DNA of 64,000 nt from Paraburkholderia hiiakae (lineage in GTDB: Bacteria; Pseudomonadota; Gammaproteobacteria; Burkholderiales; Burkholderiaceae). The DNA lies in NCBI RefSeq assembly GCF_904848665.1, contig NZ_CAJHCQ010000018.1:1-64000 (forward strand), given 5' to 3'. Below the pieces are notes generated by a model that had not been told where the DNA came from, searched no databases, and saw only the letters and a list, made by a program, of their open reading frames with translations. Position 1 is the first letter of the stretch; each line of letters starts with the position of its first letter. Made by a program: the position numbers and the translations under genes. Below are positions 8,327 to 17,809 of this stretch, piece by piece.

Positions 8327-9634
8327 ATGACCACAGGTTCCGATCTCGATCTGGTTATCGTGGGCGGTGGCATCGGCGGTGTCATCTGCCTGAAGTACGC
8401 CAAAGACGCTGGGCTCAAGACCGTGCTCCTGGAGCGCCGTGAGCGTGTCGGCGGGCTGTGGCGCGATCTTCCCTCGTGGCAGGACATTCAGTTTCGCAAG
8501 GAAGACTGGACGCTCGGCAATGTTCCGCTGTCCGATGAAAGGCAGCCGGGTATTTTGCGCAACATCGAAGCCTGGGTCGAACGGTTCGATCTCGCGCCTC
8601 AAGTCGTCGTCAATGCACCGGTCACGAGCGCACAGTCCTGCGAAGGCGGCTGGCAAGTGACAACAGACGGAGCCTCGTATCAATCGAGGTGGCTCATCGC
8701 TGCCACAGGGGGACACAATCGCCCGGTCGTTCCGCAGGTCGAGCGCAATGATTCGTCCATCGACGAATATCACTCATTCGATCTGCGCAATCCGGACGAG
8801 TTGAGAGGCAAGCGCGTCACGGTTGTGGGCGGCGGCGCATCAGCATACGACCTGCTGGACTTGTGCTTCACATACGAGGCGAGCAGCATCACGTGGGTCT
8901 ATCGTTCCACGAAGTGGATGCGCCCGACGCGCCAGCTCAAATATCTCGGGACTGACATACGCCTGCTGGCGAAATACCAGATGCTTGGTCTTTCCACAAA
9001 CGCGATGAACCGCCGCATCAACGAGGACCTGCGGGCAAGGTACAAGAAGGCCGGAATCACGGAGATCATGCCGGAGGGCGACTTCGACATCCGTCGCGAC
9101 CAGCTCATTCCGGGCCGGCCAGGCATGATCCGGAATTTCCGCAGCATCGAGCGCCACCGCGGTGAAGTGCAGTCCGTCCACGGCAAGACGATGCGCCTCT
9201 CGAACGGTGAAGAGATCGGATCGGACCTGCTGCTTTGGGGAACCGGGTACGCCATGGAGCTTGGCTATCTGGGTCTGGATTCGCTCACACAGGCAGGGAG
9301 GCTCAATGAGATCTCCGCTCGCTGCTACTCCGTTTTTCGCTCAGGCGACGCCCCCAACCTCTTTCTCCTGGCACCCGGCGTGCTTGAGACAAATACCTCG
9401 ACACCTTGGGCCTACGCCCATGTGGCGAGGTCGATCATGTCCCACATCGCAGGCACCTCCGTCTTTGTGCGCCCGCCGGTCGATGCTCTCACCAATCATT
9501 ACGACCTCGTCAAGATGTTGGCGCCGCACGACCGGCAGAACTACCCGTTCGGGCTGTGGTACCTCAAGTATCTTTGGCTCGCGATATTCCAACCAAAGGC
9601 GAAAGCGATGCCCATTCCTGAACTACACCGCTGA
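8327..9634 (+). CDS. flavin-containing monooxygenase (FMO/Baeyer-Villiger type)
   Basis: The protein has 435 residues with two nucleotide-binding folds. The FAD site is GGGIGG at 13-18, followed by ERRERVGGLWRD, where GG.W is typical of FMO and Baeyer-Villiger enzymes. The NADPH site is VTVVGGGASAYD near 165-175. A later LLLWGTGYA is the conserved motif that closes the FAD domain (often ATG near 300). It should oxygenate a small organic substrate with NADPH and O2 in the cytoplasm. It stands alone with no cofactor or pathway genes beside it, so the substrate is unknown. Confidence 0.85.
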   Translation: MTTGSDLDLVIVGGGIGGVICLKYAKDAGLKTVLLERRERVGGLWRDLPSWQDIQFRKEDWTLGNVPLSDERQPGILRNIEAWVERFDLAPQVVVNAPVTSAQSCEGGWQVTTDGASYQSRWLIAATGGHNRPVVPQVERNDSSIDEYHSFDLRNPDELRGKRVTVVGGGASAYDLLDLCFTYEASSITWVYRSTKWMRPTRQLKYLGTDIRLLAKYQMLGLSTNAMNRRINEDLRARYKKAGITEIMPEGDFDIRRDQLIPGRPGMIRNFRSIERHRGEVQSVHGKTMRLSNGEEIGSDLLLWGTGYAMELGYLGLDSLTQAGRLNEISARCYSVFRSGDAPNLFLLAPGVLETNTSTPWAYAHVARSIMSHIAGTSVFVRPPVDALTNHYDLVKMLAPHDRQNYPFGLWYLKYLWLAIFQPKAKAMPIPELHR

Positions 9635-9849
9635 TCGCCGGCCGAGACGTGCCGGCTACTCAATGGGTTCGCTTGCCGTGTATTCTCAAACCACCGCGCG
9701 GTACACAGCGTTCTGGGCAACACGCATGACGGCCGTTGTCCGGTCACTATCGGTCGCTCGGGAACGCCGCAGCGAACTCACACTCGCAACTCACAAGAGA
9801 CGATCATCAGCGACAGACGAAACTCCGCGGTGCCAGGCGTTACGTCCGC

Positions 9850-10734
9850 TCACACCAGTCGCTTTTCAAACCAGTGATGGGCATAGGGTTCCGCGCTGAA
9901 CGCGTCGACTTCGATGTATCCAGATTGCCGGTATAGCGAAATCGCTTCGCGCAGAGCGCGATTTGTTTCCAGCCGAATCACGCGCGCTTTGGCCTGCCGA
10001 GCGCGCTTCTCCGCCTCAACAATCAACCGGCGGCCTACACCCATACCCCGAGCGGTGGGACTCACCCACATTCTCTTGAGCTCAGCCGGAGACTTCTTGT
10101 GAAACTTCAGCGCGACGCAGCCTATCGGGCTTCCATGGAGCCTCGCGACGATCAACGCGCCTAGCGGCGCCGTCAGTTCGTGAGCATCTGCAGACAAGCT
10201 CATAGCCGGGTCGAATCCTGCCTCAAAGCGCTCGTTGAGCTCACCGAAGTATTGTTCAAAGCACCACTGCGCGTCATCGCTATCCGGCTTCTCAAGCGCA
10301 AATTGCACAAGCGATGCCTGGAGCAAACGCTCAACCTCAGACATGGCTGCGACCAGTCTCCGTCGCTGCTCATCGCCGAGCGGTTCGAGCGCACGTAAAG
10401 CGACTGCGTCGGAGAGCCGTTCGAGTTCGGCCCTTTCCATGAGCCCTTCCTCAGTCAGGCAAGCCCGGCGTACGCGGCGGTCGTTCGAATGAGTGAGGAC
10501 GGCAACAAGGTTTTGTCGCTCAAGAGACGCCAAGGTCCGGCTGACATAACCTGAATCCAGGTTTAGCCGCGCGCGAAGCGCGCGAATATCCGCACCTTCG
10601 ACACCGATCTCCCATAGCAGGCGTGATTCACCCATCGGGCGGCCTCGCCCGAGGAAATGATCGTCGATGGCGCCAATACTTTCGGCGACGATACGGTTAA
10701 AGCGACGAATCTGAAGAATGTCGGCTGCGCTCAT
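9850..10734 (-). CDS. MarR regulator fused to a GNAT acetyltransferase
   Basis: With the ATG at 10734 the protein has 294 residues. The N-terminal half is a MarR winged helix: ADIRALRARL, then recognition helix DSGYVSRTLASLERQ, and wing NDRRVRRACLTEEG. The C-terminal part (about 140-294) is a GNAT fold with the acetyl-CoA loop ARGMGVGRRLI and NRALREAISLYRQSGY. Such fusions are known in Burkholderiaceae. The frame is open 31 codons further upstream, but that part runs through a perfect inverted repeat, so the start at 10734 or a start at 10773 both remain possible. Whether the acetyltransferase acts on a metabolite or a protein is not visible. Confidence 0.85.
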   Translation of the reverse strand: MSAADILQIRRFNRIVAESIGAIDDHFLGRGRPMGESRLLWEIGVEGADIRALRARLNLDSGYVSRTLASLERQNLVAVLTHSNDRRVRRACLTEEGLMERAELERLSDAVALRALEPLGDEQRRRLVAAMSEVERLLQASLVQFALEKPDSDDAQWCFEQYFGELNERFEAGFDPAMSLSADAHELTAPLGALIVARLHGSPIGCVALKFHKKSPAELKRMWVSPTARGMGVGRRLIVEAEKRARQAKARVIRLETNRALREAISLYRQSGYIEVDAFSAEPYAHHWFEKRLV

Positions 10735-10759
10735 ATCTCTGACTTTAGTCAGAGATATG
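10732..10759. promoter_or_regulatory. perfect 12-bp inverted repeat, likely MarR-GNAT operator
   Basis: The arms are CATATCTCTGAC (10732-10743) and GTCAGAGATATG (10748-10759) with a TTTA spacer. The repeat contains the start codon of the MarR-GNAT gene at one end, so bound repressor would block initiation of that gene. MarR proteins typically bind palindromes of this size. Binding is inferred from position and symmetry. Confidence 0.75.
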
Positions 10760-11351
10760 GCTCCCGTCAACATGGAATCGACGGTTGCTGTGCTGCCCCC
10801 AAACGACAGGCGCGGTTGCGACAACAAGTGGTCAACGCTTCACAGCACGACGTGCGCTCGCACCGGGAGGATGACAAAGCTTCACAAGATTGCCTCGGAG
10901 AGCCTGGCTGGCGATCACGGACGCCCGACAGCAATATAAAGGCGCCTCAGTTTCTTAGCTTTCCTACACAACAAACGACCTTATGACTCAACTATGACAT
11001 TCGAGACGTGCTGACTGAGACACGACCGCCCCTGGGGACGTGACAGCCCCCTTCTGTCCCTTCGCAGGGTCAGCCTTGAATATCGCGACTTATTTGACAA
11101 TAACCAAGATACGTATTTTTAAGATGCAATTCGATTAATTATAATTATTAATCAAAATGTTGCGCAAATAGTCCGTTCAAATATTGTTGAACATCCAGCT
11201 CCGCTTTTTATCGATGCCTGACTCTGGTTAGCGGACTGTCGAATGGAATCGATGCAATCCACGAACGGTCCTTGCATTGCAAAACGCGTGTATTCGGAAT
11301 CGAGAGAACACAGCGCACCTCGTATAAATCAAATCCCGCATTCCGGTATCC
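10760..11351. other. 592-base AT-rich gap upstream of the efflux operon
   Basis: No gene is seen. Between about 11080 and 11200 the base composition drops to strongly AT-rich in a GC-rich genome. A TTGACA box lies at 11094-11099 but only a weak -10 follows. An inverted repeat GATTAAT-tataatt-ATTAATC is at 11133-11153 and could bind a regulator of the pump. No regulator gene lies directly beside the pump except the divergent MarR-GNAT gene. Confidence 0.45.
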
Positions 11352-13343
11352 ATGAATAGCCACTTCACTGGTAGTTCTTTCTTCTTTTCCCTCAAGACAT
11401 ATCTCGCGGCCATCCTCGCGCTAGGCATCGCATTCTGGCAAAGCCTGCAATTCCCCTACTGGGCGATGATGTGCGTCTACATCCTCGCCCAGTCGCAATC
11501 GGGCCGACTGCGCCTGAAGGGCCTGCACATGGTTCTGGGCAGCCTGATCGGCGGAACACTGGGTGTCGCGGCCTCGATCATGTTCGCCACCTCGCTTGCA
11601 GCGATCATGGTTGCGCTGACACTCATGCTGATGGGGGGAATCTACCTTGCCGACCGGCATCGGCGCTCCAACTTCTATGTGTTTCTGCTGAGCGGCATTA
11701 CGTGTCTGCTCGTGGCGATGCCGGGCGTCGCGACGCCCGACACCGCATTCCCGCGCGCGATCGACCGCATTGAGGATGTCGTGGTCGGCGTGTTCTCACT
11801 GATCTTCGTCGATGCCCTGCTCTTTGCGCACGACGGTTTCGCGAACGCGTCCGCAATCACCCACAAGTGGCTCGGCAGCATGCGCGAGGTCGCCGTGAGC
11901 GTCTTGCGCGGCCAGCCAGTCGATGACCGCTTGCAGACCGGAATCATCCAGGAAACCCTTCAACTGACACCGCTTGGCGACGGCATGAGCTGTGAAGGAT
12001 CGAGCTACGGCTGGGAGCGTACCCGCGCGCTCATGTCCGCGCTGACAAACGGCGTCCGGCTCGTGCCGGTGCTCTCGTCGATGGTCGACTTCGACCGCGC
12101 GTTCGGCAGCGCGGCGGCACACCCGGACGACATCGGCACGCGCGAACAACTCGCACAATGGATCGAGGCGGGCTGCCCCGACGATGACCGCTCGGCCGTG
12201 CTGCGCATGCGCCTGCGTCCGGCCGTCGCCATTCTGGCAGGCGATCGCGCCGCTGCCGTCAGGCTCTGCTACCGGCGCTACCTGCGAGGCATCTACGCAG
12301 GCTGCCGTCAAATGCATCGCGCCTTCGCGCAGTTCGATCTGCCAGCGCCCGGACACATCCACGTGCCGGCCGGCGCACGCATGACACCCGCGACCTTCGC
12401 GCAGGTCAACTGGGCTTTCGCGTTGCGCGGCGCGCTGTGCGTGGGCCTGCATATGGCCCTGCTCGGCGCGCTTTGGGATGCGACGGGCTGGGACACGACG
12501 ATGGCGTTCGGCATGCTGTTGAGCGCGATCTTCGTCTCTATTGCGACATTGACGAGCGCCCCGCTGGCGCTGCTGAAAGTCGTCGCAAGAATCACCGGTA
12601 TCGCGATGGCGATCGTCGCGCTCTATGTGCTCGTGGTGCTGCCGGCCGTCGATTCGTTTTTCATGCTCGCGCTGGCGCTCCTGCCCGCCCTCTTTCTGCT
12701 TGGTTTCCAGATTCTCAAGCAAGGCGGCGTGCTGTTCGCGGTGCTGCCCATGGCGATGCTGCGCATCGGCGCCGACGGCGCGGGCACCACGCCCGATGCG
12801 CTGCTCGGCAGTGTGATTGCGATGTATCTCGGCATTGCGGTCGCGATGATCGTCAATATTCTGATTCCCCCGCCGTCTACCGCTGCTTCGGTGCGATGGC
12901 TCATGAAGTCGAGCGTGCGCGGCATGACGCGAATTGACGATCGCCATGGCGCCGATGCGCGCAACTACGCGTGGCACACACTCGACCGCTTCATGGTCAT
13001 CCAGACGCGCAGGCCGGTGCTCGAAGGCGCATTCCAGAAAGACCCGGGGATGCAGACCTTGCGTGCGCTGCGAATCGGCATGGGAATGGGCACATTGCGC
13101 CGCTGGGCCGGCACGACGGCCGAACGGTGCACGATCGTCTCGGCACTCGCGCATACGCTGCGTGAGCGCCTGGGCGCAGGCAGTACCCCGATTGCCGCGC
13201 CGCCGCTTTCTTACACGCTCGACCCCGTGCTGAGCCACGCCGCGAGCGCACCGCGCGCAAACGCCCAGGCCTTGCGCGCGCTGCTTGAGATGCGTGTTGC
13301 GCTTGACGCTTTCAGCCGGCCAGTTGATGGGGCATTCCGATGA
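11352..13343 (+). CDS. aaeB: AaeB-like FUSC-family inner-membrane efflux protein
   Basis: The protein has 663 residues in the aromatic acid exporter (PET/FUSC) layout: a block of five or six membrane helices at about 12-160, a cytoplasmic region to about 350, a second membrane block at about 355-510, and a soluble tail. Motifs such as PYWAMMCVYILAQ near 36 and the glycine-rich helix LGSLIGGTLGV are typical. It should export aromatic acids or related drugs with the adjacent adaptor. The downstream DUF1656 gene starts within its stop codon (ATGA overlap), so the operon is translationally coupled. The substrate is inferred only from family membership. Confidence 0.88.
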   Translation: MNSHFTGSSFFFSLKTYLAAILALGIAFWQSLQFPYWAMMCVYILAQSQSGRLRLKGLHMVLGSLIGGTLGVAASIMFATSLAAIMVALTLMLMGGIYLADRHRRSNFYVFLLSGITCLLVAMPGVATPDTAFPRAIDRIEDVVVGVFSLIFVDALLFAHDGFANASAITHKWLGSMREVAVSVLRGQPVDDRLQTGIIQETLQLTPLGDGMSCEGSSYGWERTRALMSALTNGVRLVPVLSSMVDFDRAFGSAAAHPDDIGTREQLAQWIEAGCPDDDRSAVLRMRLRPAVAILAGDRAAAVRLCYRRYLRGIYAGCRQMHRAFAQFDLPAPGHIHVPAGARMTPATFAQVNWAFALRGALCVGLHMALLGALWDATGWDTTMAFGMLLSAIFVSIATLTSAPLALLKVVARITGIAMAIVALYVLVVLPAVDSFFMLALALLPALFLLGFQILKQGGVLFAVLPMAMLRIGADGAGTTPDALLGSVIAMYLGIAVAMIVNILIPPPSTAASVRWLMKSSVRGMTRIDDRHGADARNYAWHTLDRFMVIQTRRPVLEGAFQKDPGMQTLRALRIGMGMGTLRRWAGTTAERCTIVSALAHTLRERLGAGSTPIAAPPLSYTLDPVLSHAASAPRANAQALRALLEMRVALDAFSRPVDGAFR

Positions 13344-13612
13344 TGAACATGACTTCGGATATCGATCTATTCGGCGTCTACATTCCGCCGCTTGTCTTTG
13401 CCGCTGTCGCTGCGCTCGCCGTGCTCTTCATCCTGCGGCGCGGGCTCGATCACGTGCGGTTCTATCAGCTGATCGCCCTGCGCGACGTCTTCGACCTCGC
13501 CCTTTATTTCGTCATTCTCGCCGCACTGCTGTATCTGTTCGGCGGCCCGACGCTCACTCCCTTGTTCGGCGCGCTGCAAGATGCACAGTGGCGCCCGGCC
13601 ACAACGACCTGA
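13340..13612 (+). CDS. aaeX: DUF1656 (AaeX-like) small membrane protein
   Basis: The protein has 90 residues with two hydrophobic helices, about 15-34 and 52-70. It carries the DUF1656 pattern: DIDLFGVYIPPL near the start and an arginine-rich turn LRRGLDH between helices. Genes of this family almost always stand between a FUSC pump gene and an HlyD adaptor gene, as here. Its start overlaps the aaeB stop by 4 bases. Its exact role in the pump is unknown. Confidence 0.85.
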   Translation: MMNMTSDIDLFGVYIPPLVFAAVAALAVLFILRRGLDHVRFYQLIALRDVFDLALYFVILAALLYLFGGPTLTPLFGALQDAQWRPATTT

Positions 13613-13619
13613 GAACCTC

Positions 13620-14588
13620 ATGAGCTGGATTCGCCGAATCACCCGTGTTGCAACGATGGCCGCCGCCATCATCGGCGCGCTCTGCGCCATCTGGTACATC
13701 TGGACTTACTACGCGCTGGACCCCCGCACCCGCAACGGCCACGTGAGGGCCGACATCATCGGCGTCACCTCGGACGTGAGCGGCATCATCACGAGCGTGA
13801 AGGTCGCGGCTGACCAGCACGTGAACAAGGGGGACCTGCTATTCCAGGTGGATACCAGGCGCTTCACGATCGCGATCGAACGCGCACGCGCGAACCTCGA
13901 AAGCGCACAGGCCGCGCTCGATTACGCGCAGCAACAGGCAAGCCGCAACCGGGGGTTGCGAGGGCTTGTCGCACAGCAGGCCATCGACCAGTCGGACAGC
14001 GAATTGCGCAACGCGCGAGCGGCGGTTGACCAGGCGCGCGCAGCGCTTGCGTCGGCCGACCTCGATCTCGAGCGCTCGAGCGTGCGCGCGCCGGCAAGCG
14101 GCATCGTCTCTTACGTGGACCTGCGGCCGGGCGCCTTCGCAACACCCGGGCAGGGCATGATGGCGCTCGTCGACCAGGATTCATTGCGCGTCGAGGGCTA
14201 TTTCCAGGAGACGCGTCTCAGGCATGTGCATGTGGGCGACCGCGCGCAGGTGCAGTTGATGGGCGACGACAGGCTGCTCTATGGCCGCGTCGCGAGTATC
14301 ACGGGTGCGGTGAACGATTCGGATACGAACATCGGTCGCAACCTGTTGCCGAGTATCAACCCCAACTTCGCCTGGGTACGGCTCGCACAACGTATTCCCG
14401 TGCGCGTGAAGCTCGACCCTCAATGCATGAGCGACGCACTGGTCCCTGGACGCACGGCGACGGTCGTGATCCTCGGTGCGGACCATCGGGGCAACGCGAT
14501 TCCCACGTGTACGGGCGCAGCGGGTGCGCTGGGTGCGAGCGGCGCCGCCATCCCGGCCGCGTCCGTGCAGGCGGGAGTCGCATCGTGA
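13620..14588 (+). CDS. aaeA: AaeA-like HlyD-family periplasmic adaptor
   Basis: The protein has 322 residues. One N-terminal membrane helix (about 9-30) anchors it. Two lipoyl half-motifs follow: SDVSGIITSVKVAADQHVNK near 50-70 and VRAPASGIVSYV near 155. A long coiled-coil hairpin lies between them (about 80-150) and a beta-barrel domain follows. The ATG at 13620 lies 8 bases after the DUF1656 stop; codons upstream in the same frame overlap that gene and look non-coding. It should link the FUSC pump to the outer-membrane factor encoded next, whose GTG start overlaps this stop. Confidence 0.88.
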   Translation: MSWIRRITRVATMAAAIIGALCAIWYIWTYYALDPRTRNGHVRADIIGVTSDVSGIITSVKVAADQHVNKGDLLFQVDTRRFTIAIERARANLESAQAALDYAQQQASRNRGLRGLVAQQAIDQSDSELRNARAAVDQARAALASADLDLERSSVRAPASGIVSYVDLRPGAFATPGQGMMALVDQDSLRVEGYFQETRLRHVHVGDRAQVQLMGDDRLLYGRVASITGAVNDSDTNIGRNLLPSINPNFAWVRLAQRIPVRVKLDPQCMSDALVPGRTATVVILGADHRGNAIPTCTGAAGALGASGAAIPAASVQAGVAS

Positions 14589-16114
14589 GCACCGCCCGCC
14601 TTGCGCTGCGGCACGCCGCCCTCGCCGCAACGTGCGCGCTTGCGGGTGGCTGTTCGCTGCTGCCCCCCGTTGGTCCCGATTACCGTGCCCCCGACGCCAT
14701 CTCCGCAACACTCGGCGCCGCACGCGACAAGGCGTTCTCTCCGCAATCGCCCCCTGGGCCGTGGTGGCAGCTTTACCGTGATCCCACGCTCGATAGTTAC
14801 GTCACCGAGGCGCTGCGCGAGAACCGCGACCTGCGTGCGGCAGCAACGCGCATCGAGGCGATCCAGTCGATACTCGACCAGGCCAAAGCCGCGCAATCGC
14901 CCCAGACGGGCATCAACGTGAACGGCGGACGCCAGCGCAACTGGATCGACGGCTCTCCCACGCTGATGGTGTTCAACCTCATCAATGCCTCGATTGGCGC
15001 CTCTTATGAGCTTGATCTCTTCGGGCACGTGCGGCGCTCGATCGAATCCGCATCGGCGAGTGTCGAGGAGCAGCAGTTCGCGTTCGCCGCCACGCAAATC
15101 CGTGTCGCGGCCGGTACTGTTGCCGGTTACGTGGGTGCCTGCCAGGCCAATGCGGCGCTTGCCGCAGCCAGGCGCACTGTGCGGGTCGATGAAGACATGC
15201 TCGCCGCCACGCAGCGCCTCGCTGGACACGGCGCGACGAGCCAGCTCGACGTGACCCGCGCACAGGCCGAGCTCGAAAGCAGCCGCGCGCAATTGCCGGC
15301 GCTGGAGTCGCAACGCATGGCCGCACTCTATGCGCTCGCCGTCATGGTTGGCCGTCAGCCAGACAGCTATCCGATCCAGGCCGCGCAGTGCCAGGCGGCG
15401 CCGACGCTCACGCAGCCGCTGCCCGCCGGCGACGGCCTGGCGCTGCTGCGGCGGCGCCCGGACGTTGCGCAGGCAGAGCGAGCGCTGGCGTCCGCAACGG
15501 CCAATATCGGCGTGGCGACGGCCGACCTGTACCCGGAAGTCAGCCTGGGCGCATCGTTCGGCTTCAGTGGCTCGAACCTGAGCAACACGTTCAGCACGGC
15601 TGGCCGCACGTGGACGCTCGGCCCCGTCATCAATTGGACCTTCCCGAACGTCGCGGTTGCGAAGGCGAAGATCCGCGCGGCGGGCGCGAACGCCGACCAG
15701 GCGAAAGCCCTGTACGACAGCACCGTGCTCAACGCGCTCAAGGAAACGGAGACTACGCTCGACGCCTACGCGCGACAGCTCGATCAACACGCGCAGCTGC
15801 GCCAGGCCCGCAACCTCAGCCGCGCGGCGCTCGACCAGGCGACCCAGCTTCATCGGCGCGGTGCCGTACCCTATCTGGACGTGCTCATTGCACAAAAGTC
15901 GCTAGCGCAGGCCGAGCAGCAGTTCATCAGCGCGGCGGGCGCGGTGGCCGTCGATCAGGTCGCTGTGTTCTACGCGCTCGGCGGTGGCTGGGACGATGCG
16001 GCGCAACGCGCTGCGGATCACGCGAAAGCTGCCGCCGAGTCCCGATACAACGGAGCGCGTGCCGACAGCACCGACAATATCGGGGGCGCCGACGAGGCCC
16101 ATGAACCGCGGTAG
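14585..16114 (+). CDS. outer-membrane efflux lipoprotein (NodT/OprM type)
   Basis: The protein has 509 residues from the GTG at 14585, which overlaps the adaptor stop as GTGA. The signal peptide ends in a lipobox ALAGGC (Cys near 22), so it is lipid-anchored in the outer membrane. Two repeated OEP domains follow; motifs such as YELDLFGHVRRS and LLRRRPDVAQAERAL are standard for RND/MFP outer-membrane factors. It completes a tripartite pump. The family is about 470-510 residues, so the length is normal. A longer open frame upstream overlaps the adaptor and is rejected. Confidence 0.88.
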   Translation: MSTARLALRHAALAATCALAGGCSLLPPVGPDYRAPDAISATLGAARDKAFSPQSPPGPWWQLYRDPTLDSYVTEALRENRDLRAAATRIEAIQSILDQAKAAQSPQTGINVNGGRQRNWIDGSPTLMVFNLINASIGASYELDLFGHVRRSIESASASVEEQQFAFAATQIRVAAGTVAGYVGACQANAALAAARRTVRVDEDMLAATQRLAGHGATSQLDVTRAQAELESSRAQLPALESQRMAALYALAVMVGRQPDSYPIQAAQCQAAPTLTQPLPAGDGLALLRRRPDVAQAERALASATANIGVATADLYPEVSLGASFGFSGSNLSNTFSTAGRTWTLGPVINWTFPNVAVAKAKIRAAGANADQAKALYDSTVLNALKETETTLDAYARQLDQHAQLRQARNLSRAALDQATQLHRRGAVPYLDVLIAQKSLAQAEQQFISAAGAVAVDQVAVFYALGGGWDDAAQRAADHAKAAAESRYNGARADSTDNIGGADEAHEPR

Positions 16115-16210
16115 CGTCCCCGCCCACGCGGTGCGTTACGTGGACGCTGTCACATAACGGATACCGGATCGTGTACTGAGTCGAATTCCCGAGCCGTGCA
16201 TCGCTGGGCA

Positions 16211-16234
16211 ATAAAACCCCGGGGCTTCCGGGGT
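16211..16234 (-). terminator. rho-independent terminator, minus-strand operon
   Basis: The hairpin ACCCCGG-ggctt-CCGGGGT (16216-16234) lies in the gap between two convergent operons. Read on the minus strand it is followed by TTTTAT, so it ends transcripts of the CoA-transferase operon. It may also slow the plus-strand pump transcript, though the T run on that side is poor. Confidence 0.75.
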
Positions 16235-16242
16235 GTCTTGCG

Positions 16243-17769
16243 TCAATCGGCTTCCCACTCAGGCCGGCATGAATTCAGTGGCAGCAGTAAGTGCTTGTAA
16301 CGCCCGGGCGAGCGGGTCATTTCCACTTGCTCCGCGATACCCTTGTAGAAACCCATCGGCGTGTTGGCCAGAATCGGATCGGGATCGACGTAAGCATGCT
16401 CGTCTTTCGAATTGGCGGTGGCCCGCGCGTATTTCTGATCGAATATGCCGAGCGACATCAGCCAGGAGACCGTGCGTGTCAGCGACACGCTGACTTTGTA
16501 GCTACCGCCCTCGACCGCACGCCGTTTGAGCGCCTGCATGATGCCGACCGTGCCGAGCCAGGCGGCCACGAAATCGCTGACAATGCCGATCTGCGGCGTC
16601 ATGTGCGGAGTCTCGGAAGGACCGTCGGTTCCGCCCAGACTCTCGAGCCAATAAGGTCCGGTAAACGAACCGGTCGAGACATCGAAACCGACGCGTTTGG
16701 ACCATGCTCCGCTCTCGCCATTGAAATAGACCGACGCGCAAATCAGGCCCGGGTGCTGCTTGCATAGCGTATCGGCGGTCAAGCCGTGCCGTTGCAAGAA
16801 ACCGTTTCGACGATTCGAGAAGAAGATGTCCGCACCGGCCATCAACTTGTCGAACTGCTCGCGGTGCTCGGGTTTCCCGTTGAGATCGAGCATCGCCGAA
16901 CGAATCCCCACGTTGGACGTGTAGTGAAAAAGCTTGTGCTCGTAGTCGTTCGGGCGCCAGATGTTGAGAACGTCCGCGCCATGCAGCGCCAGCGCGCGGC
17001 CCATACCGGCGCCCGCGATGACGTGGCCCAGCCCGAGCGCCCGAATGCCGCCGAGCGCGTCGCCATGTGACTGAAACGGCATGGGATCGCTGTCCGCCAC
17101 TTTCTCGATGGAAATCAGGGGCGTTTCCTTGATGACCTGTTGAAAGAGGTCGAGTGAGAGAAATTCCTCGGGGCTGCGCAGAACATGCATAGGCACGCCG
17201 ATGTCCTCGGCTGCCTGCTCCAGAGCGAATGACTCCCACCTGGCGATGGACTCGCTCACGAATGCATCGCCAGGCGGGCATTGGAGCAATTGCAGGGCCT
17301 TGTTGCGCAGCACTGGGTAGTTGCAGGTCAGGTAAATCCAGCGGCCGTCCTTGCACTTGTGAAAGCCCCCACGTACGCCGGAGCCCACTTCGGAATCCAT
17401 AGCACCCGGAAACCCGTTGACCGTCTCCAGATACCCTTCGTAAAACGTCGCGAAACGTCGCAGTGCCTTGCGGACATCGACGTGAATGTTTTGCGGCTGG
17501 CCGGTTTTCATTTTCCAGATGGCCGCAACTTGCGCGGCCTTCGCGGCGAGTCCAATGGCCGAAAAAGCGCCGTACCGCAATACGCTCGGGACGATGGGGT
17601 CCTGGCCGTAAAACGATAGTTCACCGCCGAACTCAGTCAGCGAAGCCCCGACACCGTTCAGTACGGCTTCGGTCTCCGCTTTGATATCGAAGTTATTTTC
17701 CTGATCGGTGGCAATGCGGTTCTTGAGGCTGCCGCGAATTCTGTCTTCCAGATTGATTGCTTCTTTCAT
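16243..17769 (-). CDS. class III (CaiB/BaiF) CoA-transferase, long form
   Basis: The protein has 508 residues, longer than the usual 400 or so. A full CaiB-like opening (ALGLGHVIAGAGMGRALALH, HGADVLNIWRP) appears only near residue 245. The first 200 residues resemble the later part of a CaiB domain (AIWKMKTGQPQNIHVDVRKA), so the chain reads as rearranged or duplicated. The second copy holds GIVSDFVAAWLGTVGIMQAL, where the Asp could be the catalytic residue. It should move CoA between acids. It is the last gene of a trio with a propeller protein and a hydroxyacyl-CoA dehydrogenase, so a carnitine-like or hydroxy-acid route is plausible. Confidence 0.8.
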   Translation of the reverse strand: MKEAINLEDRIRGSLKNRIATDQENNFDIKAETEAVLNGVGASLTEFGGELSFYGQDPIVPSVLRYGAFSAIGLAAKAAQVAAIWKMKTGQPQNIHVDVRKALRRFATFYEGYLETVNGFPGAMDSEVGSGVRGGFHKCKDGRWIYLTCNYPVLRNKALQLLQCPPGDAFVSESIARWESFALEQAAEDIGVPMHVLRSPEEFLSLDLFQQVIKETPLISIEKVADSDPMPFQSHGDALGGIRALGLGHVIAGAGMGRALALHGADVLNIWRPNDYEHKLFHYTSNVGIRSAMLDLNGKPEHREQFDKLMAGADIFFSNRRNGFLQRHGLTADTLCKQHPGLICASVYFNGESGAWSKRVGFDVSTGSFTGPYWLESLGGTDGPSETPHMTPQIGIVSDFVAAWLGTVGIMQALKRRAVEGGSYKVSVSLTRTVSWLMSLGIFDQKYARATANSKDEHAYVDPDPILANTPMGFYKGIAEQVEMTRSPGRYKHLLLPLNSCRPEWEAD

Positions 17770-17809
17770 TGCTTAACTCTACAAACACGTAAATTGAAGC
17801 CGAAGCTGC

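Noticed and set aside
11796..13238. 480-codon minus-strand frame opposite the AaeB-like gene
   Set aside because: Product is an arginine/histidine-rich string with no fold; the plus-strand gene is well supported.
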